Source: Bradyrhizobium murdochi
GTDB lineage: Bacteria > Pseudomonadota > Alphaproteobacteria > Rhizobiales > Xanthobacteraceae
Reading direction: 5' to 3'
Length of the DNA stretch: 64,000 nucleotides
Assembly (NCBI RefSeq): GCF_000472965.1
Contig: NZ_AXAU01000020.1
Location: 62,001 to 126,000 of the forward strand
Both the position numbers and the translations under genes were made by a program. Positions 20,846-29,442 of the stretch are shown in pieces (positions within the stretch are counted from its first letter, which is position 1; every line of letters begins with the position of its first letter). The notes below the pieces were generated by a model, which ran no database searches, was not told the DNA's origin, and worked only from the letters and a program-made list of their open reading frames with translations.

Positions 20846-21847
20846 TCACCGCTGCGGCGTGACCGGCGGCGGGGTCGGGCCAGCGTTCGGCACCGACGAT
20901 GTCCGCCGTGCGGCGGCCGCAGCGGAAGCTACGCTCTCGCCAAACGTCGCCTTGGCGATCTCCCCGATGCCCGCGAGCGAGGATAGCACGCTAGTTGCTT
21001 CCAGCGGGATCATCAGGATCTTCTGGTTCGGCGAGTCCGCGAACTGTCCGAACGCCTTGATGTACTTGTCGGCGATAAAATAGTTCAACGCTGCGACATC
21101 GCCCTTGGCGATCGATTCGGAGACCATCTGCGTCGCCTTGGCTTCCGCCTCCGCCAGGCGCTCGCGCGCTTCGGCGTCGCGGAATGCGGCTTCGCGGCGG
21201 CCTTCGGCCTGCAAAATCTGACCCTGTTTGGCGCCCTCGGCGCGCAAAATTTCCGACTGGCGCTGGCCCTCGGCCTGCAGAATGTCGGCGCGCTTGACGC
21301 GCTCGGCCTTCATCTGCCGGCCCATCGCCTCGACCAGGTCGGCCGGCGGCACGATGTCCTTGATCTCGATGCGGTTGACCTTGAGCCCCCATGGCGAGAC
21401 GGCCGCATCGACCACGCGCAGCAACCGCTCGTTGATCTCGTCGCGATGCGACAGCACCTGGTCGAGATCCATCGAGCCCATCACCGAGCGGATGTTGGTC
21501 ATGGTCAACACGATGATGGCCTGCTCGAGATTGGCGACCTCGTAGCTCGCTTTCGCGGCATCGAACACCTGGAAGAACGCGACGCCATCCACCGTCACGG
21601 TGGCGTTGTCCTTGGTGATCACCTCCTGCTCGGGGATGTTGATCACCTGCTCCATCATGTTCATCTTGCGGCCGACTCGGTCGAAATAGGGAATGATGAG
21701 ATTCAACCCCGGCGACAGCGTGCGGGTGTATTTGCCGAACCGCTCGATGGTCCAATCATAGCCCTGCGGCACCGTTTTGACGCCCGCGAACAATGTGGCA
21801 ATGACAAGTAGAACAAGGGCAATCGCGAAAATGTCGAAGCCACTCAT
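20846..21847 (-). CDS. SPFH/Band 7 (stomatin, QmcA-like) protein
   Basis: A 333-residue membrane-anchored SPFH protein. One N-terminal membrane helix (residues 4-22) is followed by the Band 7 domain starting at VKTVPQGYDWTIERFGKY. A long Ala/Glu-rich coiled coil (about residues 190-245, with repeated ILQAEGQRQ-type units) and a C-terminal region ending PPPVTPQR complete it. It oligomerises on the inner membrane and works with the NfeD partner downstream. The ATG at 21847 follows GGAGGGA. Confidence 0.94.
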   Translation of the reverse strand: MSGFDIFAIALVLLVIATLFAGVKTVPQGYDWTIERFGKYTRTLSPGLNLIIPYFDRVGRKMNMMEQVINIPEQEVITKDNATVTVDGVAFFQVFDAAKASYEVANLEQAIIVLTMTNIRSVMGSMDLDQVLSHRDEINERLLRVVDAAVSPWGLKVNRIEIKDIVPPADLVEAMGRQMKAERVKRADILQAEGQRQSEILRAEGAKQGQILQAEGRREAAFRDAEARERLAEAEAKATQMVSESIAKGDVAALNYFIADKYIKAFGQFADSPNQKILMIPLEATSVLSSLAGIGEIAKATFGESVASAAAAARRTSSVPNAGPTPPPVTPQR

Positions 21848-22021
21848 AAAATCCCTCCAAGGCCGGCACGGTGCGTTGCCCGGCGCGATCTCTCATTTGT
21901 CTGCAACGGCGTAGGCCCGGTTCAGCCGGCTATTCTCAGTTTACGGTTATATAGCTAGGGAATCGTTTGCGGGCCACCAGATGTTCTTGGGCTCCGAACG
22001 GCGAGTTGGTTGTCGAGGTGG

Positions 22022-23056
22022 TTAAATCCAGCCTTGAAGCTCGCGCAAAACGAGTTGGCGGATCACGTCCATGCCGGGCTCGCTGTCGTTCAGGCAAGGA
22101 ATTGCGGAGAATTGCTCGCCGCCATTGTGCTTGAAAATCTCGGCGTTCTCCTGCGCGATCTCCTCCAGCGTCTCCAGGCAATCGGCGGAGAAGCCGGGCG
22201 TCACCACCACAATGCGTTTCACGCCATCTCTCGCCAATTTTTCGATGGTCTTGTCGGTGTAGGGCTGCAGCCACTCGTCGGTGCCGAAGCGCGATTGAAA
22301 TGTCAGGACCAGCTTGGCGGCATCAAGGCCCAACCGCTTGCGCAAGCTTTCCGTCGTTGCAACGCACTGCGCGTAATAGGGATCGCCCTTGTCGACATAT
22401 TTCTGCGGCATGCCGTGAAACGACGCCACGATCAGTTCGGGCTGGAATGGCAGAGCCGCCAGATGTTCTGACATCGAGACGGCGAGCGCTTCGATATACT
22501 CGGGATTGTCATAATAAGGCGGGCTCACCCGCAGCGTCGGCTGCGCGCGCATGTCGGCGAGCGCGCGAAACACCTCGTCGCAGACCGTCGCCGAGGTCGC
22601 CGCGGAATACTGCGGATAGAGCGGCACCACCAGCAGGCGATCGCAGCCTTGCGCGGCAAGGGCATCGATCCGCGAGCGGATCGACGGGTTGCCGTAGCGC
22701 ATAGCCCAATCGACCACGACGTGCTCGCGGTCGGCGATCGCCGCCGCGAGCTTTTCGGCCTGCGACCGGGTGATGGTCTTGAGCGGGGACTCGCCTCTCT
22801 CGGCGTTCCAGATCTTCTGGTAGTCGCGCGCCTTTCTGGCCGGACGCACCCGCAGGATGATGCCGTTGAGGATCGCTTTCCAGACGAGGCCCTGATCCTC
22901 GATCACGCGGGGGTCGGAGAGGAATTCCTTCAGATAGACCCGCACCCCCCGGGCATCAGCGGTATCGGGCGTACCGAGATTGACCAGCAGCACGCCGATG
23001 CGTTGCTCCAGGGCTGCCGGCGCCGTTGCATTTCTGGGGGGAACGACCTCGGTCAT
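22022..23056 (-). CDS. hemH: Ferrochelatase
   Basis: A 344-residue enzyme that inserts ferrous iron into protoporphyrin IX, the last step of heme b synthesis. Family landmarks: VLLVNLGTPDTADARGVRVYL near the N-terminus (residues 22-43), QYSAATSATV, the active-site histidine in ASFHGMPQ, and PGFSADCLETLEEI towards the C-terminus. No C-terminal cysteine cluster or membrane tail is present. It is divergent from the MAPEG gene with about 100 bases between start codons. Confidence 0.97.
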   Translation of the reverse strand: MTEVVPPRNATAPAALEQRIGVLLVNLGTPDTADARGVRVYLKEFLSDPRVIEDQGLVWKAILNGIILRVRPARKARDYQKIWNAERGESPLKTITRSQAEKLAAAIADREHVVVDWAMRYGNPSIRSRIDALAAQGCDRLLVVPLYPQYSAATSATVCDEVFRALADMRAQPTLRVSPPYYDNPEYIEALAVSMSEHLAALPFQPELIVASFHGMPQKYVDKGDPYYAQCVATTESLRKRLGLDAAKLVLTFQSRFGTDEWLQPYTDKTIEKLARDGVKRIVVVTPGFSADCLETLEEIAQENAEIFKHNGGEQFSAIPCLNDSEPGMDVIRQLVLRELQGWI

Positions 23057-23157
23057 GATTTCGATGGCTTCGCGCGTTGCACCATCCTTGTCAAGATAAC
23101 CGCCGGTTCGCTACGCTTCGCAACTGGCGGCTGGGCGCGCGTGCGCGGGGAGGAACC

Positions 23158-23556
23158 ATGACGATCGCCGAATGGTGCGTTTTCGGAACGGTGCTGCTGT
23201 ATTTGCTGACGATCGCATCGGTCAAATGGGCCGCCTACGGCCGCTTCGACAATGCCAAGCCGCGCGATCCCGCCTTCTACCAGGACCCGATCCGCGCCCG
23301 CGCCCTTGGCGCGCATCAAAACGGCATCGAGGCCTTTCCGTTCTTCGCAGTCGCCGTGCTGCTGGCGGAGTTTCGGCTCGGGCCGCAGCGCCTGATCGAC
23401 GAACTCGCGATTCTGTTCGTGATCGTGCGGATCGCCTATGTCTTCACGTATCTCGGCAACCGCCCGACGCTGCGCTCGATCCTCTGGAGCATCGGCTTCG
23501 CGATCAATATCGCGATCTTCTTTCTGCCGGCGATCAAGGATTATTTGTCGGTGTAG
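23158..23556 (+). CDS. MAPEG-family membrane protein
   Basis: A 132-residue protein with four hydrophobic segments (about residues 5-23, 57-72, 78-95 and 103-124). The signature RARALGAHQNGIEAFPFFAVAVL matches the glutathione-binding loop of MAPEG proteins (membrane-associated eicosanoid and glutathione metabolism). Bacterial members are glutathione transferases or peroxidases of unknown physiological substrate. The ATG follows GGGGAGGAACC. Upstream lies divergent hemH; downstream is a run of palindromic repeats. Confidence 0.92.
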   Translation: MTIAEWCVFGTVLLYLLTIASVKWAAYGRFDNAKPRDPAFYQDPIRARALGAHQNGIEAFPFFAVAVLLAEFRLGPQRLIDELAILFVIVRIAYVFTYLGNRPTLRSILWSIGFAINIAIFFLPAIKDYLSV

Positions 23557-23606
23557 GGTGGAGTGCTCAGCGCGGGTTAAGTAGAGGGTACGCTGCAGCC
23601 CCTCCG

Positions 23607-23684
23607 CGTCGTTGCGAGCGCAGCGAAGCAATCCACGCCTCAGCTCGGGGACAGATGGATTGCTTCGCTGCGCTCGCAATGACG
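23607..23684. repeat. Palindromic intergenic repeat, family A copy 3
   Basis: Outer arms CGTCGTTGCGAG and CTCGCAATGACG with inner arms GAAGCAATCCA and TGGATTGCTTCG. It is 78 bases long, related to the two 87-base copies. Confidence 0.85.
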
Positions 23685-23761
23685 TGGATATAGTTTCGCC
23701 TTCTCGCGACATGTTTGCCCGAGGTTTGCATTTTCTTTTCCGCCCTCTCCAATGAGAGTTC

Positions 23762-23887
23762 GTAGGGTGGGCAAAGCGACTTGTCCGCCGTAGCTCGAAG
23801 AGCGAAGGCGGAAGCGTGCCCACCATCAAGCAGCACAGTCGGTGATGGATGGTGGGCGCAGCGCTATCGCGCCTTTGCCCACCCTAC
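23762..23887. repeat. Palindromic intergenic repeat, family D copy 1
   Basis: A 126-base element bounded by GTAGGGTGGGCAAAG and CTTTGCCCACCCTAC, with inner GTGCCCACCAT and ATGGTGGGC arms. The right arm overlaps the stop codon of the minus-strand thioesterase gene: its TAG is the TAG of GTAGGGTGGGC. Copy 2 lies at 56133-56217. Confidence 0.85.
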
Positions 23888-24330
23888 GATGTCGGCGCCG
23901 TCAGATGCCGCTCACGCGTCGCGATCAAATCCCGGATCTCCTTCGATATCGGGAGCGGGCGATGGGTCTTCTGATCGGTGTTGACCCAGACGATCTCGCC
24001 GGTCACGAGCGCGTCACTCTCACCCTTCAGGAAGATCGCGAGTTCGAAGGTCATGCTCGAATTGCCGATCCGCGCCACGCGCGCGCCGACGTCGAGCTCC
24101 CAGTCGAACCGGACGGGCGCCTTGTATTCGATGACGGATTTCACGACGTGGAAATCGACCCCGGATTTCCTGGCGTCGGCATATTGATCATAGCCGAGCG
24201 CGCGAAAATATTCGGTGATGGTGGTGTCGAAATAGGTCAGGTAATGCGCGTTGAAGACGACGCCCTGGCCGTCGATCTCGGAGTAGCGTACCCGGAACGG
24301 GTGGAAGAACCAGAATTGCTCGCGTGACAT
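23884..24330 (-). CDS. Acyl-CoA thioesterase (hotdog fold, 4HBT/YbgC-like)
   Basis: A 148-residue hotdog-fold thioesterase. The catalytic motif RVRYSEIDGQGVVFNAHYLTYFD (residues 13-35) has the acid-x-x-G-x-V-x-x-x-x-Y pattern of the 4-hydroxybenzoyl-CoA thioesterase family, with the aspartate before GQG. It hydrolyses an acyl-CoA of unknown chain in the cytosol. The C-terminus ends in TAPTS and its stop codon is supplied by a palindromic repeat, so the original tail may have been trimmed or replaced. Confidence 0.92.
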   Translation of the reverse strand: MSREQFWFFHPFRVRYSEIDGQGVVFNAHYLTYFDTTITEYFRALGYDQYADARKSGVDFHVVKSVIEYKAPVRFDWELDVGARVARIGNSSMTFELAIFLKGESDALVTGEIVWVNTDQKTHRPLPISKEIRDLIATRERHLTAPTS

Positions 24331-24372
24331 GGGATTCCCGGCTTTGCAGGGACGACAGTTCGTAGCGTGGAT

Positions 24373-25473
24373 CTAGAGGCACGTCGCGCGTTCGGCGGCG
24401 AGGTAGCCGAACAACAGGCCGAGGCCGAACAGCAGCACGAGGCCGGCGGCGCCGAATTCGATGCCGCGCATGACCAGCGCGCCGCCGCCTTCGCGCCCGG
24501 CGCTCAGCCGCTTTGCCAGACCTTTCGCCGATACGGCAATCACGGCGATGGCAGCGACCGTGATCGCGGTCCCGAGACCCATCACAAAAGTCGCAGCGAT
24601 GCCGGCCAGGAACAGGCCCTGCGCCAGCGAGAACACCAGCACCAGGATGGCACCCGAGCAGGGCCGCATGCCCACGGCAAAGATCGTCCCCAAGCCGCGC
24701 CGCCAGCCGCCAGGACCGGCGAGTTGGTCCGGTGTCGGCCCGTGCGAATGGCCGCAATGCTCGTCATGAACATGGGCATCGCCGTGATCATGGTCATGAC
24801 CATGGCCGTGATGATCGCCGTGATCATGATGATGGTGATGGGCGCGGGCGTGGCCATGATCGTGATGATGAGCCGTGGCCGATGCCATCGCCAGCTCCGG
24901 CTTCGCCTGTAGCGCGCGCATAAAGCCGCCGCCCTTGGTCCAGACCAGCCGGGCGCCGAGCGCCGCGATCAGCGCGTAGCTGACGATCTCGATCGCTTTC
25001 TCCGCGCTGCACATCGTCTTGGCCGTGGAAGAGAGCAGCCAGGCGAAGACGGCCACGATCGCGACCGCCACCAACGCCTGCAGGAACGCCGCGGCGAACG
25101 ACAGCACGATGCCACGGCGCGCGGTTTCCTCATTGGCGACGAGATAGGACGAGATCACCGCCTTGCCGTGGCCGGGGCCGGCGGCATGAAAAATGCCGTA
25201 AGCAAAGGAGATTCCAAGCAGCGTCCAGACTGCGCTGCCGTCCGATTTCGCCGCGCGGATGGTGGCGGACATTTCGCGGTAGAATTCGGATTGCTTGGCC
25301 AAAATCCATCCGATCACGCCGCCGACCTGTGGCTCGGCCGCGGGACGTGGACCACCGAACGGATTCTGCGCCATCAGTGCATGCAAGGCAGCATCGAAAA
25401 TCACAACGGCCGCGATCACCGCGGCCGTCATTGCGATACTTCGCGCGAGGCTTGCGGGGAGCATCCGCCTCAT
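24373..25473 (-). CDS. Nickel/cobalt exporter, RcnA/NicO family
   Basis: A 366-residue inner-membrane protein with about seven membrane segments. The NicO signature HAAGPGHGKAVISSYLV occurs at residues 96-112. Between two membrane segments lies a loop (residues 202-244) in which about half the residues are histidine, mixed with Asp and Gly, a metal-binding feature usual for RcnA-type nickel and cobalt exporters. The ATG overlaps the last four bases of the DUF1007 gene upstream, a pairing often seen for these exporters. No RcnR-like regulator is visible nearby. Metal specificity cannot be read from sequence. Confidence 0.9.
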   Translation of the reverse strand: MRRMLPASLARSIAMTAAVIAAVVIFDAALHALMAQNPFGGPRPAAEPQVGGVIGWILAKQSEFYREMSATIRAAKSDGSAVWTLLGISFAYGIFHAAGPGHGKAVISSYLVANEETARRGIVLSFAAAFLQALVAVAIVAVFAWLLSSTAKTMCSAEKAIEIVSYALIAALGARLVWTKGGGFMRALQAKPELAMASATAHHHDHGHARAHHHHHDHGDHHGHGHDHDHGDAHVHDEHCGHSHGPTPDQLAGPGGWRRGLGTIFAVGMRPCSGAILVLVFSLAQGLFLAGIAATFVMGLGTAITVAAIAVIAVSAKGLAKRLSAGREGGGALVMRGIEFGAAGLVLLFGLGLLFGYLAAERATCL

Positions 25474-26108
25474 GGGCAGTTCACCGTGACCTTGTTGGCG
25501 AACATCGCGCCATAATTGGAATTGTCGCCGTTCAAGAAATTCTGCTCGTTCAGGCGCTGGGTGTTGGCGGTCTCGTCGTTCGGCCGCTGGAATTGCATCT
25601 GGCAGGCGGCGGGCGCACCGATCAGCTTGATCGGGTCCTTGTCGTCGAACTTGAAGTCGATGAAGTAGGAGGGGTCGAACACTTCCAGCGCCAACTGCTT
25701 CGAGGTCGCCGGTGCCTTCAACGGCAGCACGAAATGCAGCGTCAGCGCACTGTCCTTGTATTCGAGGTAATAGTCGACTGGCTCCTCGAACTTCGCCTTC
25801 TTGCCGTCGGCTTTGGCGAAGGTGAAATAGGCGAAGTCCTTCAGCGACTCGACATTGGTCTGTGCCAGCGGCGCCAGTTCCTCGCGGGTGTAGACGCCCT
25901 TGGTCTTGGTCGCGACACCCTGCAGCGCGTAGGTCGAGAACATGTCATCGAAGGTCCAGGCGTGACGCACACCCGTCATCGCGCCGTCGGGTGCGTAGAC
26001 CACCTCGCTCCTGGCCGTGATCCAGACATGGGGATGGGCCTCGGCCGCGGCCGTGCCGAGCGACCACGCGACGATCAAGCCCAACAATCCGAACATTCCA
26101 CGTAACAC
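25470..26108 (-). CDS. DUF1007-family periplasmic protein, partner of RcnA-like exporter
   Basis: A 212-residue exported protein. After a signal peptide (about residues 1-24, ending AAAEA) the mature chain starts HPHVWITARSEV, the hallmark of DUF1007 (COG3683), which suggests N-terminal metal binding. The start is taken as the GTG at 26108, preceded by GGAGGA at five bases; the frame extends upstream to 26192 without a better start. The gene overlaps the exporter gene by four bases, so they are translationally coupled. It probably handles nickel or cobalt on the periplasmic side. Confidence 0.88.
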   Translation of the reverse strand: MLRGMFGLLGLIVAWSLGTAAAEAHPHVWITARSEVVYAPDGAMTGVRHAWTFDDMFSTYALQGVATKTKGVYTREELAPLAQTNVESLKDFAYFTFAKADGKKAKFEEPVDYYLEYKDSALTLHFVLPLKAPATSKQLALEVFDPSYFIDFKFDDKDPIKLIGAPAACQMQFQRPNDETANTQRLNEQNFLNGDNSNYGAMFANKVTVNCP

Positions 26109-26204
26109 GTCATTCCTCCGAAGACGTTGACCGATACGCCGTGTCGTCTCTGTTTGGCAATGTGGCAAAGGCTGTTCCTTCACAACGAACATCAGAGGTT
26201 ATAG

Positions 26205-26224
26205 GTCCCTGCATTCGCAGGGAC
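26205..26224. repeat. Perfect 8-bp hairpin GTCCCTGC-ATTC-GCAGGGAC
   Basis: It lies between the M3 peptidase stop codon and the DUF1007 start. A half copy, GCAGGGACGAC, occurs at 24345-24355 after the thioesterase start, so it may belong to another repeat family. No U-run follows in either direction. Confidence 0.6.
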
Positions 26225-26249
26225 GACTCGTGGAAGCGGCGCCGGCTGA

Positions 26250-28340
26250 TCAGGCCGCCGGCGTTGCTTCGAGCAGGCCGCGACGGCGCAACAGCGCGTC
26301 GGCCTCCGGCTCGCGGCCGCGGAAGGCGACATAGGCGTCCTCGGGGTCGCGCGAGCCGCCCGACGAATAAATGTCGTCGTGCAGGCGTTTTGCCACCGCG
26401 GGATCGAAGATGTCGCCGGCCTCCTCGAACGCGCCGAAGGCGTCGGCGTCCATCACTTCCGACCACATGTAGCTGTAGTAGCCCGATGCGTAGTGATCGC
26501 CGGAGAAGATGTGGCCGAACTGGGTCGGCCGGTGCCGCAGCGCGATTTCGGCGGGCATGCCGATCTTCTCCAGCTCCGCCTTTTCGAACGCCGCCACGTC
26601 GCGGCTGGCAGCGGCCGGCTGGGTATGGAATTCGAGATCGACCAGCGCCGAGGAGACGAACTCCACGGTGGCAAAGCCCTGGTTGAATTTTCGCGCGGCG
26701 AGGAAGCGCTGCAGCAGGTCGTCCGGCAGCGGCTCGCCGGTCTGGTAGTGCTTGGCGAACTGCCGCAGCACCTGCGGCTGCTCCTGCCAATGCTCGTAGA
26801 GCTGCGAAGGCAGCTCGACGAAATCGGTGAACACGGATGTCCCCGACAGCGAAGGATAAGTCACATTGGACAGCATGCCGTGCAGGCCGTGGCCGAACTC
26901 GTGGAACAGGGTGCGCGCATCGTCCGGCGACAGCAGCGACGGCTGGCCGTCCGCGCCCTTGGCGAAATTGCAAACGTTGATGATCAGCGGGGCGACGTCG
27001 ACGTCGAGCTTCTGCTGGTCGCGCAGCGAGGTCATCCAGGCGCCGGAGCGCTTTGAGGGCCTGGCGAAATAATCGCCATAGAACAACGCCTTGTGCTTGC
27101 CGGCGGCGTCCTTGACCTCCCAGACCCGGACATCCGGATGCCAGACCGGAATGTCCTTGCGCTCGGAGAAGGTGATCCCGAACAGGCGGGTGGCGCAGTC
27201 GAAGGCGGCCTCGATCATGTGGTCGAGCACCAGATAGGGCTTTATCGCCGCGTCGTCGAAGTCAGCCCGCCGCTGCCGCAGCTTTTCGGCGTAGTAGCGC
27301 CAGTCCCACGGGGCGAGCGCGAAGTTGCCGCCCTCCTCCGCGATCAGCGCCTGCAGCGCGTCGCGGTCGGCGAGCGCCTGGGCCCGGGCGGGCTTCCAGA
27401 CCCGCTCCAGGAGGCTACGCACCGCCTCCGGGGTCTTGGCCATGGAATCCTCCAGCCGGTAGGCGGCGTAGGTCGGAAAGCCCATGATCTTGGCGGCCTC
27501 CTCGCGGAGCGCGAGGATCTCGACGATGGTGGCATTGTTGTCGTTGGCGTTGCCATTGTCGCCCCGCGCGGTGAAGGCCTTGAAGACCTTCTCGCGCAGG
27601 TCGCGGCGGGAGGAGCTCTTCAGGAACGGCTCGACCGAGGAGCGCGACAGCGTCACAATCGCCTTGCCCGCCATGCCGCGCTCTTCAGCGGCGGCCTTGG
27701 CCGCGGTGACGAAGGCCTCGGGGAGGCCGTCACGATCGTCCTCGCCGAGCTCCATGAACCAGTCCTGCTCGTCGCCGAGCAGATGGTGGCTGAACGAGGT
27801 GCCGAGCTGGGCCAGCCGCTCGTTGATCTCGGCCCGGCGCTTCTTGGCGACCTCGTCGAGGCCGGCGCCGGCGCGGTAGAAATTGGTATAGGTGCGCTCC
27901 AGGAGCCGCATCTGTTCGCCGGTCAGGCCAAGCTTGGCGCGGTTCTCGTGCAGCAGCGCAATGCGGCCGAACAGCACTGCGTTCATCATGATCGGGTTCC
28001 AGTGCCGCGCCATCCGCAAGGAGACTTCCTTGTCGATCTCCAGGATCGCCGGATTGGAGTGCGCCGAGACCAGGTCGTAGAATACGGCAGAGACCTTCGC
28101 GAGCAGCTTGCCCGAGCGCTCCAGCGCCGTGATGGTGTTGGCGAAGTCCGGCAGTGAGGGATCATGGGTGATCGCCGCGATCTCGGCGGCGTGATCGGCA
28201 AAAGCCTGCTCGAAGGCGGGCAGGAAGTGTTCCGGCTGGATCTCGCTGAAGGGCGGTGTCTCGAACGGCGTCTGCCACGGCCGGAGCAGCGGGTTTTCGC
28301 CAGCATCCGAAGGGGCCGCCGTCTGCAGGGTTTCTGACAT
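26250..28340 (-). CDS. M3-family oligopeptidase (oligopeptidase A/Dcp type)
   Basis: A 696-residue zinc metallopeptidase of the thimet family. The catalytic motif HEFGH lies at about residues 480-484 within LFHEFGHGLHGML, and flanking regions such as RDLREKVFKAF and YKDIPVWHPDVRVWEV-like segments fit PrlC/Dcp. It degrades short peptides in the cytosol; there is no signal peptide. The ATG at 28340 is preferred to the adjacent GTG at 28343. It is divergent from the small membrane-protein gene, with 188 bases between start codons. Confidence 0.94.
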   Translation of the reverse strand: MSETLQTAAPSDAGENPLLRPWQTPFETPPFSEIQPEHFLPAFEQAFADHAAEIAAITHDPSLPDFANTITALERSGKLLAKVSAVFYDLVSAHSNPAILEIDKEVSLRMARHWNPIMMNAVLFGRIALLHENRAKLGLTGEQMRLLERTYTNFYRAGAGLDEVAKKRRAEINERLAQLGTSFSHHLLGDEQDWFMELGEDDRDGLPEAFVTAAKAAAEERGMAGKAIVTLSRSSVEPFLKSSSRRDLREKVFKAFTARGDNGNANDNNATIVEILALREEAAKIMGFPTYAAYRLEDSMAKTPEAVRSLLERVWKPARAQALADRDALQALIAEEGGNFALAPWDWRYYAEKLRQRRADFDDAAIKPYLVLDHMIEAAFDCATRLFGITFSERKDIPVWHPDVRVWEVKDAAGKHKALFYGDYFARPSKRSGAWMTSLRDQQKLDVDVAPLIINVCNFAKGADGQPSLLSPDDARTLFHEFGHGLHGMLSNVTYPSLSGTSVFTDFVELPSQLYEHWQEQPQVLRQFAKHYQTGEPLPDDLLQRFLAARKFNQGFATVEFVSSALVDLEFHTQPAAASRDVAAFEKAELEKIGMPAEIALRHRPTQFGHIFSGDHYASGYYSYMWSEVMDADAFGAFEEAGDIFDPAVAKRLHDDIYSSGGSRDPEDAYVAFRGREPEADALLRRRGLLEATPAA

Positions 28341-28528
28341 CACAATTCCCGTTTTTGTCTCGTTTTCGTGGCTCGTTTTCTTGGGCTGAAACCGGCACCG
28401 ATTTCGCTCGAAAACGCTCCAGAAGATGCGGCAATCTATAGCACGCGATGCGGCATTTTTGGGCCTTTTGCGCTTGATAGATGGGGCCTTTTCGGAGAGA
28501 TTGCGCCCCCAAGAACAGGACCTTTTTC

Positions 28529-28789
28529 ATGAGCCCACAGCCCGCCTCCACATCCTCCCGCCAGATCGTCTGGCCGAGCGTCATCACCGTCATTTCGGCT
28601 GCGATCCTGATCGGCGCGGAAGTGTTCGGCGCGGCGTTTGCCGGCGGCTGGGCGCTCGCGATCCTGTTCGGCCTCGACGACACCAGCGCGCACATCCTCC
28701 AGGCGGTGCTGTTCGGCATCGGCGTGATGATCATGGTGGCGTTCATCCGCGGCGCGCAGCGCATCGAGCCGTTCTCCAAGCGCGCCTGA
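28529..28789 (+). CDS. Small membrane protein of unknown function
   Basis: An 86-residue protein with two hydrophobic helices (about residues 15-42 and 48-72), separated by the short loop LFGLDDTSAH, and a basic C-terminus RGAQRIEPFSKRA. The ATG at 28529 is preceded by AGGA; an in-frame ATG at 28481 adds a basic leader and is less likely. I do not recognise the family. It has no close partner: the oligopeptidase is divergent and the next gene starts 650 bases on. Confidence 0.75.
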   Translation: MSPQPASTSSRQIVWPSVITVISAAILIGAEVFGAAFAGGWALAILFGLDDTSAHILQAVLFGIGVMIMVAFIRGAQRIEPFSKRA

Positions 28790-28945
28790 CGCGCGTTCAA
28801 GAAAGCGCTGCGGCCCAGGCGCTGAAGCGCTCATCGCCTGTCTAAAAAATCTTAACTTCCATTCATGTTTGTCGTGAGCCGTGCGCGCTGCGAACGCTTT
28901 CGTAAGCACACGTCGGGGAAATTTGTCCCCACCCTAAAAAAATTC

Positions 28946-28973
28946 TTGCGAAGCCGATTCAAAAGACTTATTT
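28946..28973 (+). promoter_or_regulatory. Possible sigma70-type promoter of the odc leader
   Basis: TTGCGA, a 16-base spacer and TTATTT. The match is modest. If correct the transcript carries a leader of about 460 nucleotides before the ornithine decarboxylase gene. Confidence 0.35.
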
Positions 28974-28979
28974 CCAGCC

Positions 28980-29442
28980 TTGCCCAATTTCGCACGTGCC
29001 TGTGGTCGTGTGTCAGTCGGTAGGTATCCGGACAAGAGGCCGGACAGCCGCCAAGGGATGAAGAACCGAGGGTCGTTTTTCGAAGCGGCCAGCATCTCTC
29101 TCAAGAGATGCCGTTGAAGGTCTCTCCATCCTTTGCAACCGTGACTGGCAGCCGGAGGCGAACCGGCGCACCCCGCTCTCAACGGGGGACGCGACTTAAA
29201 GCAACGACGGATCGGGCTTTTTTGGTCTCTACCGGCATTCCACCGCCGGCGCGGGCTACTGAAAAGGCTTGTCCTTCATTGCCAGGTGAGCGGGCGGGAA
29301 AATTCCCAACCAATCCACGGCAGCACAATTCGGTTCTTGAGTTCGAGGCTTCGTCGCGTCTCCATCGTGCGACAACGCCAAAGCACTCACGTCCGAGATC
29401 AAATTTGAACGGGACCCGTCGCTGGGCCGTTTGGAGGGTGCT
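28980..29442 (+). promoter_or_regulatory. Long structured leader of ornithine decarboxylase mRNA (candidate speF-type RNA)
   Basis: About 460 bases without a credible gene but rich in hairpins: GCATCTCT-CTCA-AGAGATGC (29092-29111), GCCGG-N7-CCGGC (29151-29167), CCCCG-N7-CGGGG (29171-29187), and a T6 run at 29218-29223 that could end an attenuated transcript. A large conserved speF RNA motif has been described upstream of alphaproteobacterial ornithine decarboxylase genes; position, length and structure fit, but I cannot align it to the covariance model here. Confidence 0.5.

Noticed and set aside
24373..26108. Zinc exporter assignment for the His-rich loop protein
   Set aside because: The NicO signature HAAGPGHGK and DUF1007 partner indicate the RcnA-type nickel/cobalt family; a His-rich loop alone does not define zinc.
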